From positions 4,340,001 to 4,404,000 of the forward strand of contig OZ243976.1 of assembly GCA_965214795.1 (NCBI GenBank): a stretch of 64,000 nucleotides of DNA, in the 5' to 3' direction. Position 1 is the stretch's first letter. Each line of letters opens with the position of its first letter. Below the pieces are notes generated by a model. The model was not told the origin of the DNA. It did no database searches and worked only from the letters and a program-made list of their open reading frames with translations. Origin of the DNA: JAJDXW01 sp965214795 (GTDB lineage Bacteria; Pseudomonadota; Gammaproteobacteria; HK1). Below, piece after piece: positions 1 to 9,242 of this stretch. The position numbers and the translations under genes were made by a program.

Positions 1-2139
1 CTTCACGATCGCGAGGCCGAGGCCGGTTCCGCGGGGCTTGGTCGAGACGTAGGGCTCGAACAGCCTTCCCGAAACCTCGTCCCCGATGCCCGCTCCCCGG
101 TCGTCCACCCGGGTCTCCACGAACTCGCGCCCCTTCTCGACGACCCTTCGCGTGCCGACCGTGATCGGTTCGCCGTCCGTGACCGGTACCGATTGCCCGG
201 CTTCGCCGTCCCGCTCCCGATTGGCGATCGCTTCGTCCGCGTTGCGGACGAGATTGTGGAGCACTTGACGGAATTGTCCGGGATCGACCTCGACGGCGGG
301 GAGCGGAGCGTCGAGATCGAGCCGGAGGACTTCGCATCCGTCCTCGTCGCGGTACAGCTCCGCGACGTCGCTCACGAGCTCGTTGACATCGACCGGGCGC
401 GCGCGGCGAACGGGAGTGCGCGCATACTTCGAGAACGCGTTCACCATCTCCTTCAGGCTCTCGACCTGTTGCACGATGGTGCGCGTCAGCCGATCCAGCG
501 ACTCCGCGTCCGGTCCCTCCATCGAGTCCAGGTACTTGTGCCGGAGCCGCTCCGCGGAAAGCTGGATCGGGGTGAGGGGGTTCTTGATCTCGTGGGCGAG
601 GCGCCGGGCGACCTCTTCCCACGCCCGGCTGCGCTGTGCTTCGACGAGTTTCGTCACGTCGTCGAAGACGATGACGTGACCCGCCCCGGCCGCGGGCGGC
701 CCCGGCAGCACGGTGCCTCGGCACATCAGGATCTGCCGGCCGCGAGGTCCTTCCATCTCGACCTCCTCGCGCCAGTCCGGCCGGGCGGCGCGGATCCGGG
801 CTCCCACGCTCGCGGCGAACGGGGCGAGCCGCGGTCTCAGCCGGTCCAGCCGATCGAGCGGAGCCCCCGACTGGCGCTCGAGCGGCGTGTCGAGAATGTC
901 CCTGGCCATCTGGTTGAACGTCACCAGGCATCCGTCGTGATTGGTGGTCAGCACGCCCGACGAGAGGCGCGACAGCACCGCTTCGAGGTAGGTGCGCTGC
1001 TCCTCGAGCTGCCGGTGGCTGTCGCGTGCCTCATCGCGGGCCAGCGCGAGCTTGTGCGTCATGTCGTTGAAGGAATCGGCGAGAAACCCGATCTCGTCCG
1101 ACCCTTCGTCCGGAAGCCGCGTCCCGTAGTCGCCCGCCGCCACCGAACGGGTCAGTTCGGCCATCCGCCGCAGCGGGGCGGTGAGCCGCCGGGCCGCGAG
1201 CACCGCCGCCCACACCGCGCTCAGCAGGCTGACCAGGAGGACCAGGGACAGGGTCAGCATGAAGGAGGTCTTGAGCGGCGCGCGCAGGTAGATGAGGCTC
1301 CGGTAGCGCTCGAACGCGGAGCGAACCCCGGACTCGAGCTCGCTGGTGCGCTTCACGACCGGAAAGAGGGCCTGCACGAACCGGGGTTCCTGGCCCGGTG
1401 CGGGGCTCGCGATGTTTACCACCACCCGCAAGTTCAGGCCGAGCTCGTCGATCGGATCGAGCCCGATGTAGGTGCCGCTCTGCCGGACCTGCAGGAGCAC
1501 CGCCTCGTCCGGGGGGGTCGGGACGAGCGCGGTGGTGTTGGTGCTCGTCGCGATCACGTGCCCCTTGGACGACATGAGGGAGACCTCGGAGGCGCCCAGC
1601 ATGTCGAACGTGTCGTAGAGCCGGTCCGCCGCGGCGGACGCGGGAAGGTCGGAAAGCTGCACCGCGAGCAGCTCGACCTGCTTCAGGCGCTCGCGCATGT
1701 TGTGGTGGAGCGAGGCGCGGCTGAGCTCGAGCGCTCCCTCCAGGGCCTGCTCGATCCGCACGTCGAGCCAGTTGTCGACGCTGCGGTGCAGGAACTGGAC
1801 GGAGAAGAAGTAGATCATCATCACCGGGGTGACCGCGAGCAGGCTGAACGCGGCCACCATCCGCACGGTCAGCCGCGCCCCCGGGCGGTTTGCCCGAACC
1901 TCGCGCGCGAGCTGGGCGACGTCGCGCACGAAGAGGGCGCCCAGGATCACGAGCCCGACGACCGTGAGCGCGATGAGCGGGGTGTAGAACTCCCCGAACC
2001 GGGTGGGGTTCCGGGTGACGTCGCTCAGCATGAGGAGCGAGAGCAACAGAAACAGGGCAAGGGCCGCGAACCGCCACCCGCTCCGGCGCGAGGCGCGGGG
2101 GTGACGGGCGGGGAGCGCCTCGGGCGCCGCCGCCGTCAC
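1..2139 (-). CDS. ntrY: Nitrogen regulation sensor histidine kinase NtrY (3' end outside window)
   Basis: Membrane sensor kinase that would phosphorylate an NtrX-type response regulator. The 713 codons present show two N-terminal hydrophobic segments in the first 90 residues, a long periplasmic sensor region, another membrane segment, a HAMP-like linker, a PAS-like region, the H-box with phospho-accepting His516 in HEIKNPLTP, and ATP-binding boxes (DDRGAGIG, then GTGLGLAIVK), where the window edge cuts the gene. The H-box wording is typical of NtrY rather than NtrB. The GTG start overlaps the rsmB stop by 4 bp (GTGA), so it is translationally coupled as last visible member of def-fmt-rsmB-ntrY; ntrX would be expected just outside the window. 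Family assignment is firm; the inducing signal is unknown. Confidence 0.93.
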   Translation of the reverse strand, partial: MTAAAPEALPARHPRASRRSGWRFAALALFLLLSLLMLSDVTRNPTRFGEFYTPLIALTVVGLVILGALFVRDVAQLAREVRANRPGARLTVRMVAAFSLLAVTPVMMIYFFSVQFLHRSVDNWLDVRIEQALEGALELSRASLHHNMRERLKQVELLAVQLSDLPASAAADRLYDTFDMLGASEVSLMSSKGHVIATSTNTTALVPTPPDEAVLLQVRQSGTYIGLDPIDELGLNLRVVVNIASPAPGQEPRFVQALFPVVKRTSELESGVRSAFERYRSLIYLRAPLKTSFMLTLSLVLLVSLLSAVWAAVLAARRLTAPLRRMAELTRSVAAGDYGTRLPDEGSDEIGFLADSFNDMTHKLALARDEARDSHRQLEEQRTYLEAVLSRLSSGVLTTNHDGCLVTFNQMARDILDTPLERQSGAPLDRLDRLRPRLAPFAASVGARIRAARPDWREEVEMEGPRGRQILMCRGTVLPGPPAAGAGHVIVFDDVTKLVEAQRSRAWEEVARRLAHEIKNPLTPIQLSAERLRHKYLDSMEGPDAESLDRLTRTIVQQVESLKEMVNAFSKYARTPVRRARPVDVNELVSDVAELYRDEDGCEVLRLDLDAPLPAVEVDPGQFRQVLHNLVRNADEAIANRERDGEAGQSVPVTDGEPITVGTRRVVEKGREFVETRVDDRGAGIGDEVSGRLFEPYVSTKPRGTGLGLAIVK

Positions 2140-3479
2140 GGGCGTTCCTTGGAGATGCAGGCGTGGAAGAAGCCGTCCATGTCGGCCTCGCCGGGAAGAA
2201 TCTGGCGCCCGGGGCCGCAAGGTCGACCCCACCCGATCTCGATCGGTTCCGCGTCCGGGTGACGCTCGAGGAAATGCGCCGTTTGACGGGCACCTTCCTG
2301 CAAGAAGACCGAGCAGGTAGCGTACACCAGCCGCCCGGAGGGGGCCAGCATGCCCCATGCGGCCTCGAGGAGCGCCGTTTGACGGGCCTCGAGCGCGGCG
2401 AGGTCTTCCGCCCGTCGATGCAGCTTGATGTCCGGGTGGCGGCGGATGACGCCGGTGCCCGTGCAAGGGGCGTCGACCAGAACGCGTTCGAACGCGACGC
2501 CGTCCCACCACTCCCCGGGGGCGCTCGCATCCGCGGCCACGAACCTGGCCTGTCCGCCGGTCCGGGCGACGGTCCGTTCGGCCCGCGCGAGCCGGTCCGG
2601 ATCGATGTCCACCGCCACCAGCTCGCGAAGGTGCGGCTCGGCGTCCAGGATCTGCGCCGTCTTCCCTCCGGGAGCGGCGCAGGCGTCCAGCACCCGCAGG
2701 CCGGGCTCGAGATCGAGCAGCGGGACGGCGAGCTGGGCGGCGGCGTCCTGCACGGACACCGCGCCGTCCGCGAACCCGGGAAGGGTGTCCACCCCGACCG
2801 GGCGGAACAGCACGATCGCGTCGGGCGCGAGGGGGTGCGGGGACGCTTCGAGACCGGCGCGCCGCAGTGACTCGAGACCCGCGGCGCGCCCGCCCGCGCG
2901 GCGGGCGGCGCGAAGGGTCATGGGGGCCCGCGACCCGTTCGCGGCCAATATCGCCTCCCAGTCGTCCGGCCAGTCCGCCCGCAGCCGGTCGATGATCCAC
3001 CGGGGATGGACGAAACGGACCTCGACATCGGGAGTCCGCTCCAGTTCGCGCAGGATCGCGTCGCGCTCGTTCGCCGCGCGCCGGAGCACCGCGTTCGCGA
3101 GCCCGCGCCTCCAGGGGGGCCGTCCGGCCAGCCGCACGGTCTCGTGCACCGCCGCATGGGGAGGGACGCGGGTATGGAGGAGCTGGTAGAGGCCGAGCAG
3201 GAGCACCGTCTCGAGCCGCGTGTCCAGACGTCCCCGGGGCCGGTCGAGCAGCCCCGCGAGCACGTGGCGAAGGGATGGCAGGTGCCGGATGACCCCGGAC
3301 GCGAGCTCCCGCCCGAGAGCGCGTTCGCGCGGGTCGGTCGTCAAGGGGAGGCGGCTCGCGACCGCGTCGGTGAGCGACCGTCCGCCACGCAGGACCTCCC
3401 CCAGGACGGCGAGAGCGGCCTCCCGGCCACCGGCCGCCGCTCGGGCCGGAAGGGAGCCGGGGTCGGGAGCGTTCTTCAC
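2136..3479 (-). CDS. rsmB: 16S rRNA (cytosine-967-C5)-methyltransferase RsmB
   Basis: Uses S-adenosylmethionine to methylate C967 of 16S rRNA. The 447-residue product has an N-terminal NusB-like RNA-binding helical region followed by the methyltransferase domain, with SAM motif ACAAPGGKT, the PC dipeptide in VDAPCTGTGVIRRHPD, and the second catalytic-motif cysteine in YATCSV. Length fits the family. The GTG start is chosen because it overlaps the fmt stop as GTGA and because the NusB-like similarity begins just after it; upstream reading in this frame is only fmt antisense-frame filler. Sits between fmt and ntrY in a tight operon, the usual gammaproteobacterial order. Confidence 0.95.
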   Translation of the reverse strand: MKNAPDPGSLPARAAAGGREAALAVLGEVLRGGRSLTDAVASRLPLTTDPRERALGRELASGVIRHLPSLRHVLAGLLDRPRGRLDTRLETVLLLGLYQLLHTRVPPHAAVHETVRLAGRPPWRRGLANAVLRRAANERDAILRELERTPDVEVRFVHPRWIIDRLRADWPDDWEAILAANGSRAPMTLRAARRAGGRAAGLESLRRAGLEASPHPLAPDAIVLFRPVGVDTLPGFADGAVSVQDAAAQLAVPLLDLEPGLRVLDACAAPGGKTAQILDAEPHLRELVAVDIDPDRLARAERTVARTGGQARFVAADASAPGEWWDGVAFERVLVDAPCTGTGVIRRHPDIKLHRRAEDLAALEARQTALLEAAWGMLAPSGRLVYATCSVFLQEGARQTAHFLERHPDAEPIEIGWGRPCGPGRQILPGEADMDGFFHACISKERP

Positions 3480-4441
3480 CCGGCGGGCGGGGGCCGGACC
3501 GGCCCGCTCCGGAGGCGCTGCCCGGGCGAGAGGCTCCGGCCGTTCAGGAACTCGCCCGCGTCCATCGACCTCTTCCCCGGGCGCTGGAGATGCAGCACCC
3601 GGAGCCGTCCCGCCCCCGCCTGGATCTCGATCCCCTGGGCGGCGGCCCGGAGCACGGTTCCGGGCGCGGGCGGGCGGAGGTCCGCATCCGCGAGCGCCTC
3701 CGCCCGGAGAATGCGCAGCCGCTCCTCCCCGGCGAAGGTGAAGGCCATCGGCCATGGATCGAGCGCCCGCACCATGCGCTCGAGATCGCGTGCGTCGCGC
3801 GACCAGTCCATGAGCGCGTCGGCCTTGCGGATGCGAGGAGCCAGGGTCGCCGCCGACTCGTCCTGGGGCCGCGGCGCGATCCGGCCGGCCGCGATCCCGA
3901 TCATCGCCTCCCCGAGCGCCTCCGCTCCGATGCGGGCCAGCCGGCGGGTGAGCGAGCCCGCGGTGTCGTCCGGGCGCACCGGGCAGGCCCGGGCAAGCAG
4001 GATGCCGCCGGTATCGACGCCCGCGTCCATCTGCATGACGGTCGCCCCGGTCTCGAGGTCGCCGGCGAGCAGGGCATGCTGAACCGGGGCCGCCCCACGC
4101 CACCGGGGCAACAGCGACGCATGGACGTTGACGCACCCGGCGGCCGGGATGGCAAGGACGTCGGGAGGCACGATGAGCCCGTAGGCGGCGGTGACGAGGA
4201 GGTCCGGCCGGTGGCCGGCCAAGCGCTCGCGCGCCGCCGGGGTACGCAGGCTTTCCGGCTGCTCGACGGGCAGACCGAGCTCGGCCGCCGCGGACTTCAC
4301 CGCGCTCCCGGCCATCCGCCGGCCGCGTCCGGCGGGCCGATCCGGCCGGGTGTATACCGCCGCTATCCGGTGCGGGCCGGCCGCCAGCATCCTGAGCGAC
4401 GGGACCGCGAACTCCGGCGTACCCGCGAAAACGACGACCAC
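3476..4441 (-). CDS. fmt: Methionyl-tRNA formyltransferase
   Basis: Transfers a formyl group from 10-formyl-THF to initiator Met-tRNA. The 321-residue protein begins VVVFAGTPEFAVPSL (start codon GTG), carries the catalytic region NVHASLLPRWRGAAPVQ with the family Asn and His, and TGATVMQMDAGVDTGGIL with the catalytic Asp. A C-terminal OB-fold-like region follows. The start is 10 nt after the def stop and the stop overlaps the rsmB start by 4 bp. Two folate-linked genes elsewhere in the window (the 5-formyl-THF cyclo-ligase and the folK-folP fusion) feed the same cofactor pool. Confidence 0.95.
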   Translation of the reverse strand: MVVVFAGTPEFAVPSLRMLAAGPHRIAAVYTRPDRPAGRGRRMAGSAVKSAAAELGLPVEQPESLRTPAARERLAGHRPDLLVTAAYGLIVPPDVLAIPAAGCVNVHASLLPRWRGAAPVQHALLAGDLETGATVMQMDAGVDTGGILLARACPVRPDDTAGSLTRRLARIGAEALGEAMIGIAAGRIAPRPQDESAATLAPRIRKADALMDWSRDARDLERMVRALDPWPMAFTFAGEERLRILRAEALADADLRPPAPGTVLRAAAQGIEIQAGAGRLRVLHLQRPGKRSMDAGEFLNGRSLSPGQRLRSGPVRPPPAG

Positions 4442-4451
4442 CGGCGGACGG

Positions 4452-4961
4452 TCAGGCGAGGGCCTCGCGCCGGCGCTTGGCGGCCCGTTTGCGGATCCGT
4501 TGCTGCTTGAGCCGCGACAGGTAGTCGACGAACAGCCGGCCGTCGAGATGATCGATCTCGTGCTGCAGACACGCGGCAAGGGTTCCGCCGGCTTCGATCG
4601 AGACCGCCCGTCCGTCTCGGTCCCGCGCTTCGACCCGGACCCGCGCGGGGCGCGAAACGGTCTCGTAGACCCCCGGCACGGAGAGGCACCCCTCCTCGAA
4701 CTCGGCCTCTTCCTCGAGGACCTTGGCGACGCGGGGATTGACGAGGGCGAGGGGAGCGTCGCGTTCGGGGGAGACGTCCGCCACGACGACCCGTCGCGCA
4801 ACCCCCACCTGCACCGCGGCGAGGCCGATGCCGCGCGCCGAGTACATCGTTTCCAGCAGGTCGTCGGCGAGCTTCCGCACGGCGCCGTCCACCGCCTCGA
4901 CCGGGGCGGCGACGTTGCGAAGCCGGGGATCGGGATGGTGGAGTATTTCGAGCACCGCCAT
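4452..4961 (-). CDS. def: Peptide deformylase
   Basis: Metalloenzyme that removes the N-formyl group from nascent proteins. The 169-residue product has all three family motifs: motif I as GIGLAAVQVG (residue V where nearly all homologues have P, GIGLAAPQVG), motif II EEGCLSVPG with the metal-binding Cys, and motif III QHEIDHLDG with the two metal-binding His and the catalytic Glu. The ATG at 4961 gives the canonical MAVLEILHHPDPRL opening; an upstream in-frame extension is rejected because it has no family similarity. First gene of the def-fmt-rsmB-ntrY operon. The LysM-domain gene often found between def and dprA is absent; that gap instead holds a MITE. Confidence 0.94.
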   Translation of the reverse strand: MAVLEILHHPDPRLRNVAAPVEAVDGAVRKLADDLLETMYSARGIGLAAVQVGVARRVVVADVSPERDAPLALVNPRVAKVLEEEAEFEEGCLSVPGVYETVSRPARVRVEARDRDGRAVSIEAGGTLAACLQHEIDHLDGRLFVDYLSRLKQQRIRKRAAKRRREALA

Positions 4962-5210
4962 GGCCGCGATTATAGCTTTGCGGCCGGGGCGGCGCCCCGA
5001 GGCGGAACGCGCGAAGGAGTGCCGGACGGGCCGGCTCGGAGCCGGCACGGCCGGGGGGGCGGCGCGTGCCGCGGTTCCGGTCGGCATGAAGCGGGCGGGT
5101 GCGGTAGCGGGCAGGCTGGATGTACGGCAGCCATCCTGTCCCGGTCATCGACGCGGGATCATTTCGCGCTACGGTGTCGGGACGCACGGCAATGCTTCGG
5201 TCGCACGGAC

Positions 5211-5240
5211 GTTGCAGACCGTGGTGTTGCAGACCGTGGT
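5211..5240. repeat. Perfect tandem duplication of a 15-mer
   Basis: The unit gttgcagaccgtggt occurs twice back to back, 53 bp before the left target duplication of MITE copy A. Function unknown; it may be a simple replication slippage product or a paired protein-binding site. Confidence 0.7.
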
Positions 5241-5292
5241 TCGGTCCGCGACCCGCCGGGCGGCCAGCGTGAAATGGCCCTGCGTGGAGGTC

Positions 5293-5436
5293 CGGCAATT
5301 CTCACTTTGCTCGTCGGGTCCCGCTGCGGAACCGGCACGACCGTCGATCCGCCCCCCGATCTGCCCCGGACCGAGTCGCAAGGAGAAGACGGCTTGCGGC
5401 TCAGGGTGGAGTCAGGCGCCAAAATGAGAACTGCCG
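5293..5436 (+). mobile_element. MITE copy A (144 bp), 9-bp target duplication
   Basis: Miniature element with imperfect terminal inverted repeats, left end CGGCAATTCTCACTTTG and right end CAAAATGAGAACTGCCG. It is flanked by a perfect 9-bp direct repeat GTGGAGGTC at 5284-5292 and 5437-5445, the signature of a transposition target duplication. The interior is closely similar to four other copies in this window (9869, 18710, 59685, 63741) and carries no start-to-stop gene of its own. All five copies have the same orientation. No transposase with these ends is present, so movement must have depended on an enzyme encoded elsewhere. Confidence 0.9.
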
Positions 5437-5520
5437 GTGGAGGTCCGAACGCCTCGATCCTCGGCGGGCCGACCGGTATGATCCTCGCTCCCGAACCCCG
5501 CCCGGAGAAGAGGGTGTCGC

Positions 5521-6633
5521 ATGGACGCGGACCGCATGGACCGCGAGAGGACCCTGCTCGCGCTGGCCCGGAGCCACGCGACGGCCCGGGAGCGCACCGG
5601 CCGGGTGCGTTCCGCCCGGAGTCCGTCGGGCCCCGGTGCGCCGGAACGTGACGGGCACCGAACGGGCCCGGGTTTCGATCGGGGCCTCGACCGGGACCTC
5701 GCACGTCTCCGCTCCCTCGGAGCGCGGGTCGTCGGAGCCCGCGACCCGGAGGTGCCGTTGCGGCTCAAGGCGATCCCGGACCCTCCGGCGGTGCTGTTCG
5801 TTCACGGCGACCTCGGCGTGCTGTCCGCTCCTCAAGTCGCGATCGTCGGAAGCCGGCGGGCCACGCCGGCCGGTGCCCGCATCGCCCGCCGGCTGGCGGG
5901 CGACCTCGCCGCCCGCGGCGTCGTCGTCACCAGCGGCCTCGCGCAGGGGGTCGATGCCGAGGCGCATCGAGGGGCGCTCGAGGCCGGCGGAAGGACCATC
6001 GCGGTCCTTGGCAGCTCCCTGGACCGGATCTACCCCGCCGGACACCGTTCGCTCGCGGCACGCATCGCCGGGCAGGGGGCGCTCGTGTCGGAGTTCCCCT
6101 TCGGCACCCGGCCGATGCCCTGGAACTTCCCGTGGCGCAACCGGCTCATCAGCGGGCTCTCGCTCGGGGTCCTGGTGGTGGAGGCGGCGGACCGCAGCGG
6201 GTCTCTCGTGACCGCCCGTCTGGCCGCGGACCACGGGCGGGAGGTGTTCGCGGTGCCGGGGTCCATCCTGAATCCGCTCGCGGCCGGCTGCCACCGCCTC
6301 CTGCGCGACGGCGCCAAGCTGGTGGAGAGGGTGGAAGACGTCCTCGAGGAGCTTCCTCCCGCGGAGCTGGCCGCGCTCGCATCCGACGCGGCGGAACCGC
6401 CGCCGAACGGAGCAACCGAGCCCGCTCCGGGGCTTCGCGGAGAGGCGGCACCCGCGCCCGGAACCGACGAGGCGGCAGTGCTCGATCACCTCGACTACGA
6501 ACCGTCCGGCGTCGAGGCGCTTGCCCACCGCGCCGGATTGACCCCGGAGCAGGTATATCCGATTCTGTTGAACCTGGAGCTCGGCGGCTCGGTCCGGATG
6601 GACGCCGCCGGACGCTACATGCGGGTAAGCTGA
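5521..6633 (+). CDS. dprA: DNA processing protein DprA
   Basis: Binds incoming single-stranded DNA and loads RecA during natural transformation. The 370-residue protein has an N-terminal helical/low-complexity part, a Rossmann-like core with VAIVGSRRAT, GLAQGVDAEAH, the FPWRNRLISGLS segment and the SGSLVTARLA stretch, and a C-terminal winged-helix-like tail (from about residue 315). The ATG at 5521 is used; the first 55 residues are poorly conserved, so a shorter product is possible. Followed 32 bp later by topA in the same direction. Confidence 0.92.
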   Translation: MDADRMDRERTLLALARSHATARERTGRVRSARSPSGPGAPERDGHRTGPGFDRGLDRDLARLRSLGARVVGARDPEVPLRLKAIPDPPAVLFVHGDLGVLSAPQVAIVGSRRATPAGARIARRLAGDLAARGVVVTSGLAQGVDAEAHRGALEAGGRTIAVLGSSLDRIYPAGHRSLAARIAGQGALVSEFPFGTRPMPWNFPWRNRLISGLSLGVLVVEAADRSGSLVTARLAADHGREVFAVPGSILNPLAAGCHRLLRDGAKLVERVEDVLEELPPAELAALASDAAEPPPNGATEPAPGLRGEAAPAPGTDEAAVLDHLDYEPSGVEALAHRAGLTPEQVYPILLNLELGGSVRMDAAGRYMRVS

Positions 6634-6665
6634 TCGCCCGCGCCACCCCCGAACCGGATGCCCGA

Positions 6666-9212
6666 ATGGCCGCCACCCGTCCATCCACCCGACCGGCCGC
6701 CCCCCGCGAATCGAAGCGTGCGGGGGCCCCCGAAGCCCGTTCCCGAACCGGGCCCAAGTCCGGATCCAAGCCCGGGCCCAAGTCCGGATCCAAGCCCGGG
6801 TCCAAGCCCGGATCCGGGACCCGGGGCGGCAGCTCGGCCCGCGGGGGGAAGCTCCTCATCGTCGAGTCCCCGGCGAAGACGCGGACCATCGGAAAGTATC
6901 TCGACTCCGACTTCACGGTGCTCGCGTCCTACGGGCACGTGCGCGACCTCGTTCCCGCCCGGGGCGCGGTCGAGCCCGAGCGCGACTTTGCCATGCACTT
7001 CGAGCTGGTGCCGAGGGCGGAGGCTCACGTGGAGGCGATCGTGCGAGCGATGCGACGCGCGAGCGCGCTGTATCTCGCTACCGACCCGGACCGGGAGGGG
7101 GAGGCGATCTCGTGGCACGTCACGCAGCTCCTCTCGGATCGGGGCGTGCTTGACGGCAAGCCCGTGTATCGGGTGCAGTTCCACGAGATCACGCGCCGCG
7201 CGGTCCGCGAGGCCCTCGAGCACCCCGGGGAGCTCCAGGCCAACCTGGTGAACTCCCAGCTCGCCCGCCGCGCGCTCGACTACCTCGTCGGGTTCAACCT
7301 GTCGCCGGTGCTCTGGTCGAAGATCCGCTCCAACCTCTCCGCCGGCCGGGTGCAGAGCCCGGCGCTGCGCCTCATCGCGGACCGGGAGGCGGAGATCGAG
7401 GCGTTCGAGGCTCGCGAGTACTGGACGGTGCTGGCGGATGCGCCCGGCCCCCCCCCCTTCTCCGCCCGGCTCGTCCGGTATCGGGGCGAGAAGGTGGAGC
7501 AGTTCACGTTCACCGACGAGGGGACCGCGTTCGCCGCCCAGGCGACGCTCAAGCTGCATGCCGCGCGGGGCCTCGAGGTGCTGTCCGTCACCGCGAAGAA
7601 GCGCCGCCGGGCGCCGCCCGCCCCGTTCACCACCGCCACCCTGCAGCAGGAAGCGTCGAACCGCCTCGGCTTCAACGTGAGCCGCACCATGCGCACCGCG
7701 CAGGAGCTCTACGAGGGCGTCGGCGGCGAAGGGCTCATCACGTACATGCGCACCGACTCGGTAAGCCTGGCAACCGAAGCGGTGGCGGAGATCCGGGCGT
7801 TTCTGGCCGAGGCGTTCGGCCCGGACGCGGTCCCGGCAACCCCTCCCCGGCACCGGACGAGGACGCGCAACGCGCAGGAAGCGCACGAGGCGATACGGCC
7901 CACGTCGCCGGAGCGCACGCCGGAATCGCTGCGGGGGACGCTGTCCCAGGAGCAGATGCGGGTCTACGAGCTGATCTGGCGGCGGGCGGTGGCAAGCCAG
8001 ATGCGGCACGCGGTGATGGACGACGTCACGGTGGACCTCGGGTGCGGGGAGGACAGCGTCTTTCGGGCGACCGGTACCTCGGTGGCCTCGCCGGGCTACC
8101 TCGCCATCTACGAGGACGCCGCGGCCCGGGCCGCCCGCCCGGCGGACGCGCCCGCCGGCGAGGGGCGGGAGGGAGCCCCCGCCGAGGGCGGCAAGCCGCC
8201 TCCCGCGGTCCGGCTGCCGAAGCTCTCCACCGGCCAGGTGGTCACCGTTTCCGACATCCGGGCCGAACAGCACTTCACCCGGCCCCCGCCGCGGTACACC
8301 GAGGCAACCCTGGTTCGCGAGCTCGAACGGTGCGGGATCGGCCGCCCCTCGACCTATGCGGACATCATTTCGAAGCTCCAGCAAAGGAGCTACGTGGTGC
8401 TCGAGAAGCGCCGGTTCCATCCGACCGACGTCGGACGGGTGGTCAGCCGTTTCCTCACCGAACACTTCACCCGCTACGTCGACTACGACTTCACCGCGAA
8501 CATGGAGGACGACCTCGACGCGATCTCCGCGGGCCGGAAGGCCTGGGTTCCGGTGCTCGACGAGTTCTGGCGCGACTTCGAAGCGCAGGTCCGTCACAAG
8601 CAGGAGACCGTCACGCGGCAGCAGGTGACCCAGCAGCTCATCGACGAGAGCTGCCCGGAATGCGAGAGGCCGCTCGCCATCCGTCTTGGGCGGAACGGAA
8701 ACTTCATCAGTTGCACGGGCTTCCCCGAGTGCCGGTACGCCCGGAACCTCGGCCGGGAAGAAGAGGACGGGGAGGGGGAAGGAGCGTCCGGCGGCCGCGA
8801 GGCGAAGGTGCTCGAGGGCCGCGAGTGCCCCAAGTGCGGCGGCCCGCTCGTCCGGAAGAGGGGGCGCAGCGGAGAGTTCGCCGGCTGCGGCCGCTATCCC
8901 GAGTGCCGGCACACCGAGCCGCTCGAGAAGCTGCGCGAGACGGACATCGCCTGCCCGGCGTGCGGCGCCGGGAAGCTGCACGAGCGCCGTTCGCGCCGCG
9001 GCAAGCCGTTCTTCTCCTGTTCGACCTACCCGAAGTGCGACTACGCGACGTGGGACGAGCCGATCGACGAACCCTGTCCACAGTGCGGATGGCCGATACT
9101 GACCCTCAAGCAGACGCGGCGGCGGGGGCCGGAGAAGGCATGCCCGCAGCGCGAGTGCGGCCATCGCGAGCCCGTCGCGGAATCCGCCGCGGCGCTTCCC
9201 GAAACCGGCTGA
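6666..9212 (+). CDS. topA: DNA topoisomerase I (omega protein)
   Basis: Type IA topoisomerase that relaxes negative supercoils. In the 848-residue product an unusual basic, repetitive linker of about 60 residues (Lys/Pro/Gly/Ser repeats) precedes the Toprim domain (KLLIVESPAK near residue 62; DPDREGE near 140). The catalytic tyrosine is Tyr360 in LITYMRTDS. Four C-terminal cysteine-rich zinc-ribbon repeats begin near residue 663 (CPEC, CPKC, CPAC, CPQC). The ATG at 6666 lies 32 bp after dprA; in-frame sequence upstream overlaps dprA and is not used. The N-terminal repeats are encoded by a 24-bp direct repeat (6750-6815). Confidence 0.95.
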   Translation: MAATRPSTRPAAPRESKRAGAPEARSRTGPKSGSKPGPKSGSKPGSKPGSGTRGGSSARGGKLLIVESPAKTRTIGKYLDSDFTVLASYGHVRDLVPARGAVEPERDFAMHFELVPRAEAHVEAIVRAMRRASALYLATDPDREGEAISWHVTQLLSDRGVLDGKPVYRVQFHEITRRAVREALEHPGELQANLVNSQLARRALDYLVGFNLSPVLWSKIRSNLSAGRVQSPALRLIADREAEIEAFEAREYWTVLADAPGPPPFSARLVRYRGEKVEQFTFTDEGTAFAAQATLKLHAARGLEVLSVTAKKRRRAPPAPFTTATLQQEASNRLGFNVSRTMRTAQELYEGVGGEGLITYMRTDSVSLATEAVAEIRAFLAEAFGPDAVPATPPRHRTRTRNAQEAHEAIRPTSPERTPESLRGTLSQEQMRVYELIWRRAVASQMRHAVMDDVTVDLGCGEDSVFRATGTSVASPGYLAIYEDAAARAARPADAPAGEGREGAPAEGGKPPPAVRLPKLSTGQVVTVSDIRAEQHFTRPPPRYTEATLVRELERCGIGRPSTYADIISKLQQRSYVVLEKRRFHPTDVGRVVSRFLTEHFTRYVDYDFTANMEDDLDAISAGRKAWVPVLDEFWRDFEAQVRHKQETVTRQQVTQQLIDESCPECERPLAIRLGRNGNFISCTGFPECRYARNLGREEEDGEGEGASGGREAKVLEGRECPKCGGPLVRKRGRSGEFAGCGRYPECRHTEPLEKLRETDIACPACGAGKLHERRSRRGKPFFSCSTYPKCDYATWDEPIDEPCPQCGWPILTLKQTRRRGPEKACPQRECGHREPVAESAAALPETG
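6750..6815 (+). repeat. 24-bp direct repeat encoding the basic N-terminal tail of TopA
   Basis: Two perfect adjacent 24-nt units (6750-6773 and 6774-6797) plus a partial third unit encode GPKSGSKP-type repeats ahead of the Toprim domain. Such lysine-rich tails probably contact DNA nonspecifically; the perfect repeat suggests recent slippage and a length that may vary between strains. Confidence 0.85.
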
Positions 9213-9242
9213 CGGCCGCCCCACCCGAATCGAGACCGAACG

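Larger units (their letters stand above)
4962..5520. other. Intergenic region between divergent def and dprA
   Basis: About 560 bp without a credible gene. It must hold the promoters of the def operon (leftward) and the dprA operon (rightward), but no convincing -35/-10 pair is seen in this GC-rich DNA. It contains a perfect tandem duplication of a 15-mer (5211-5225 and 5226-5240, gttgcagaccgtggt) and MITE copy A (5293-5436). Short open frames on both strands here have no recognisable product. Confidence 0.6.
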
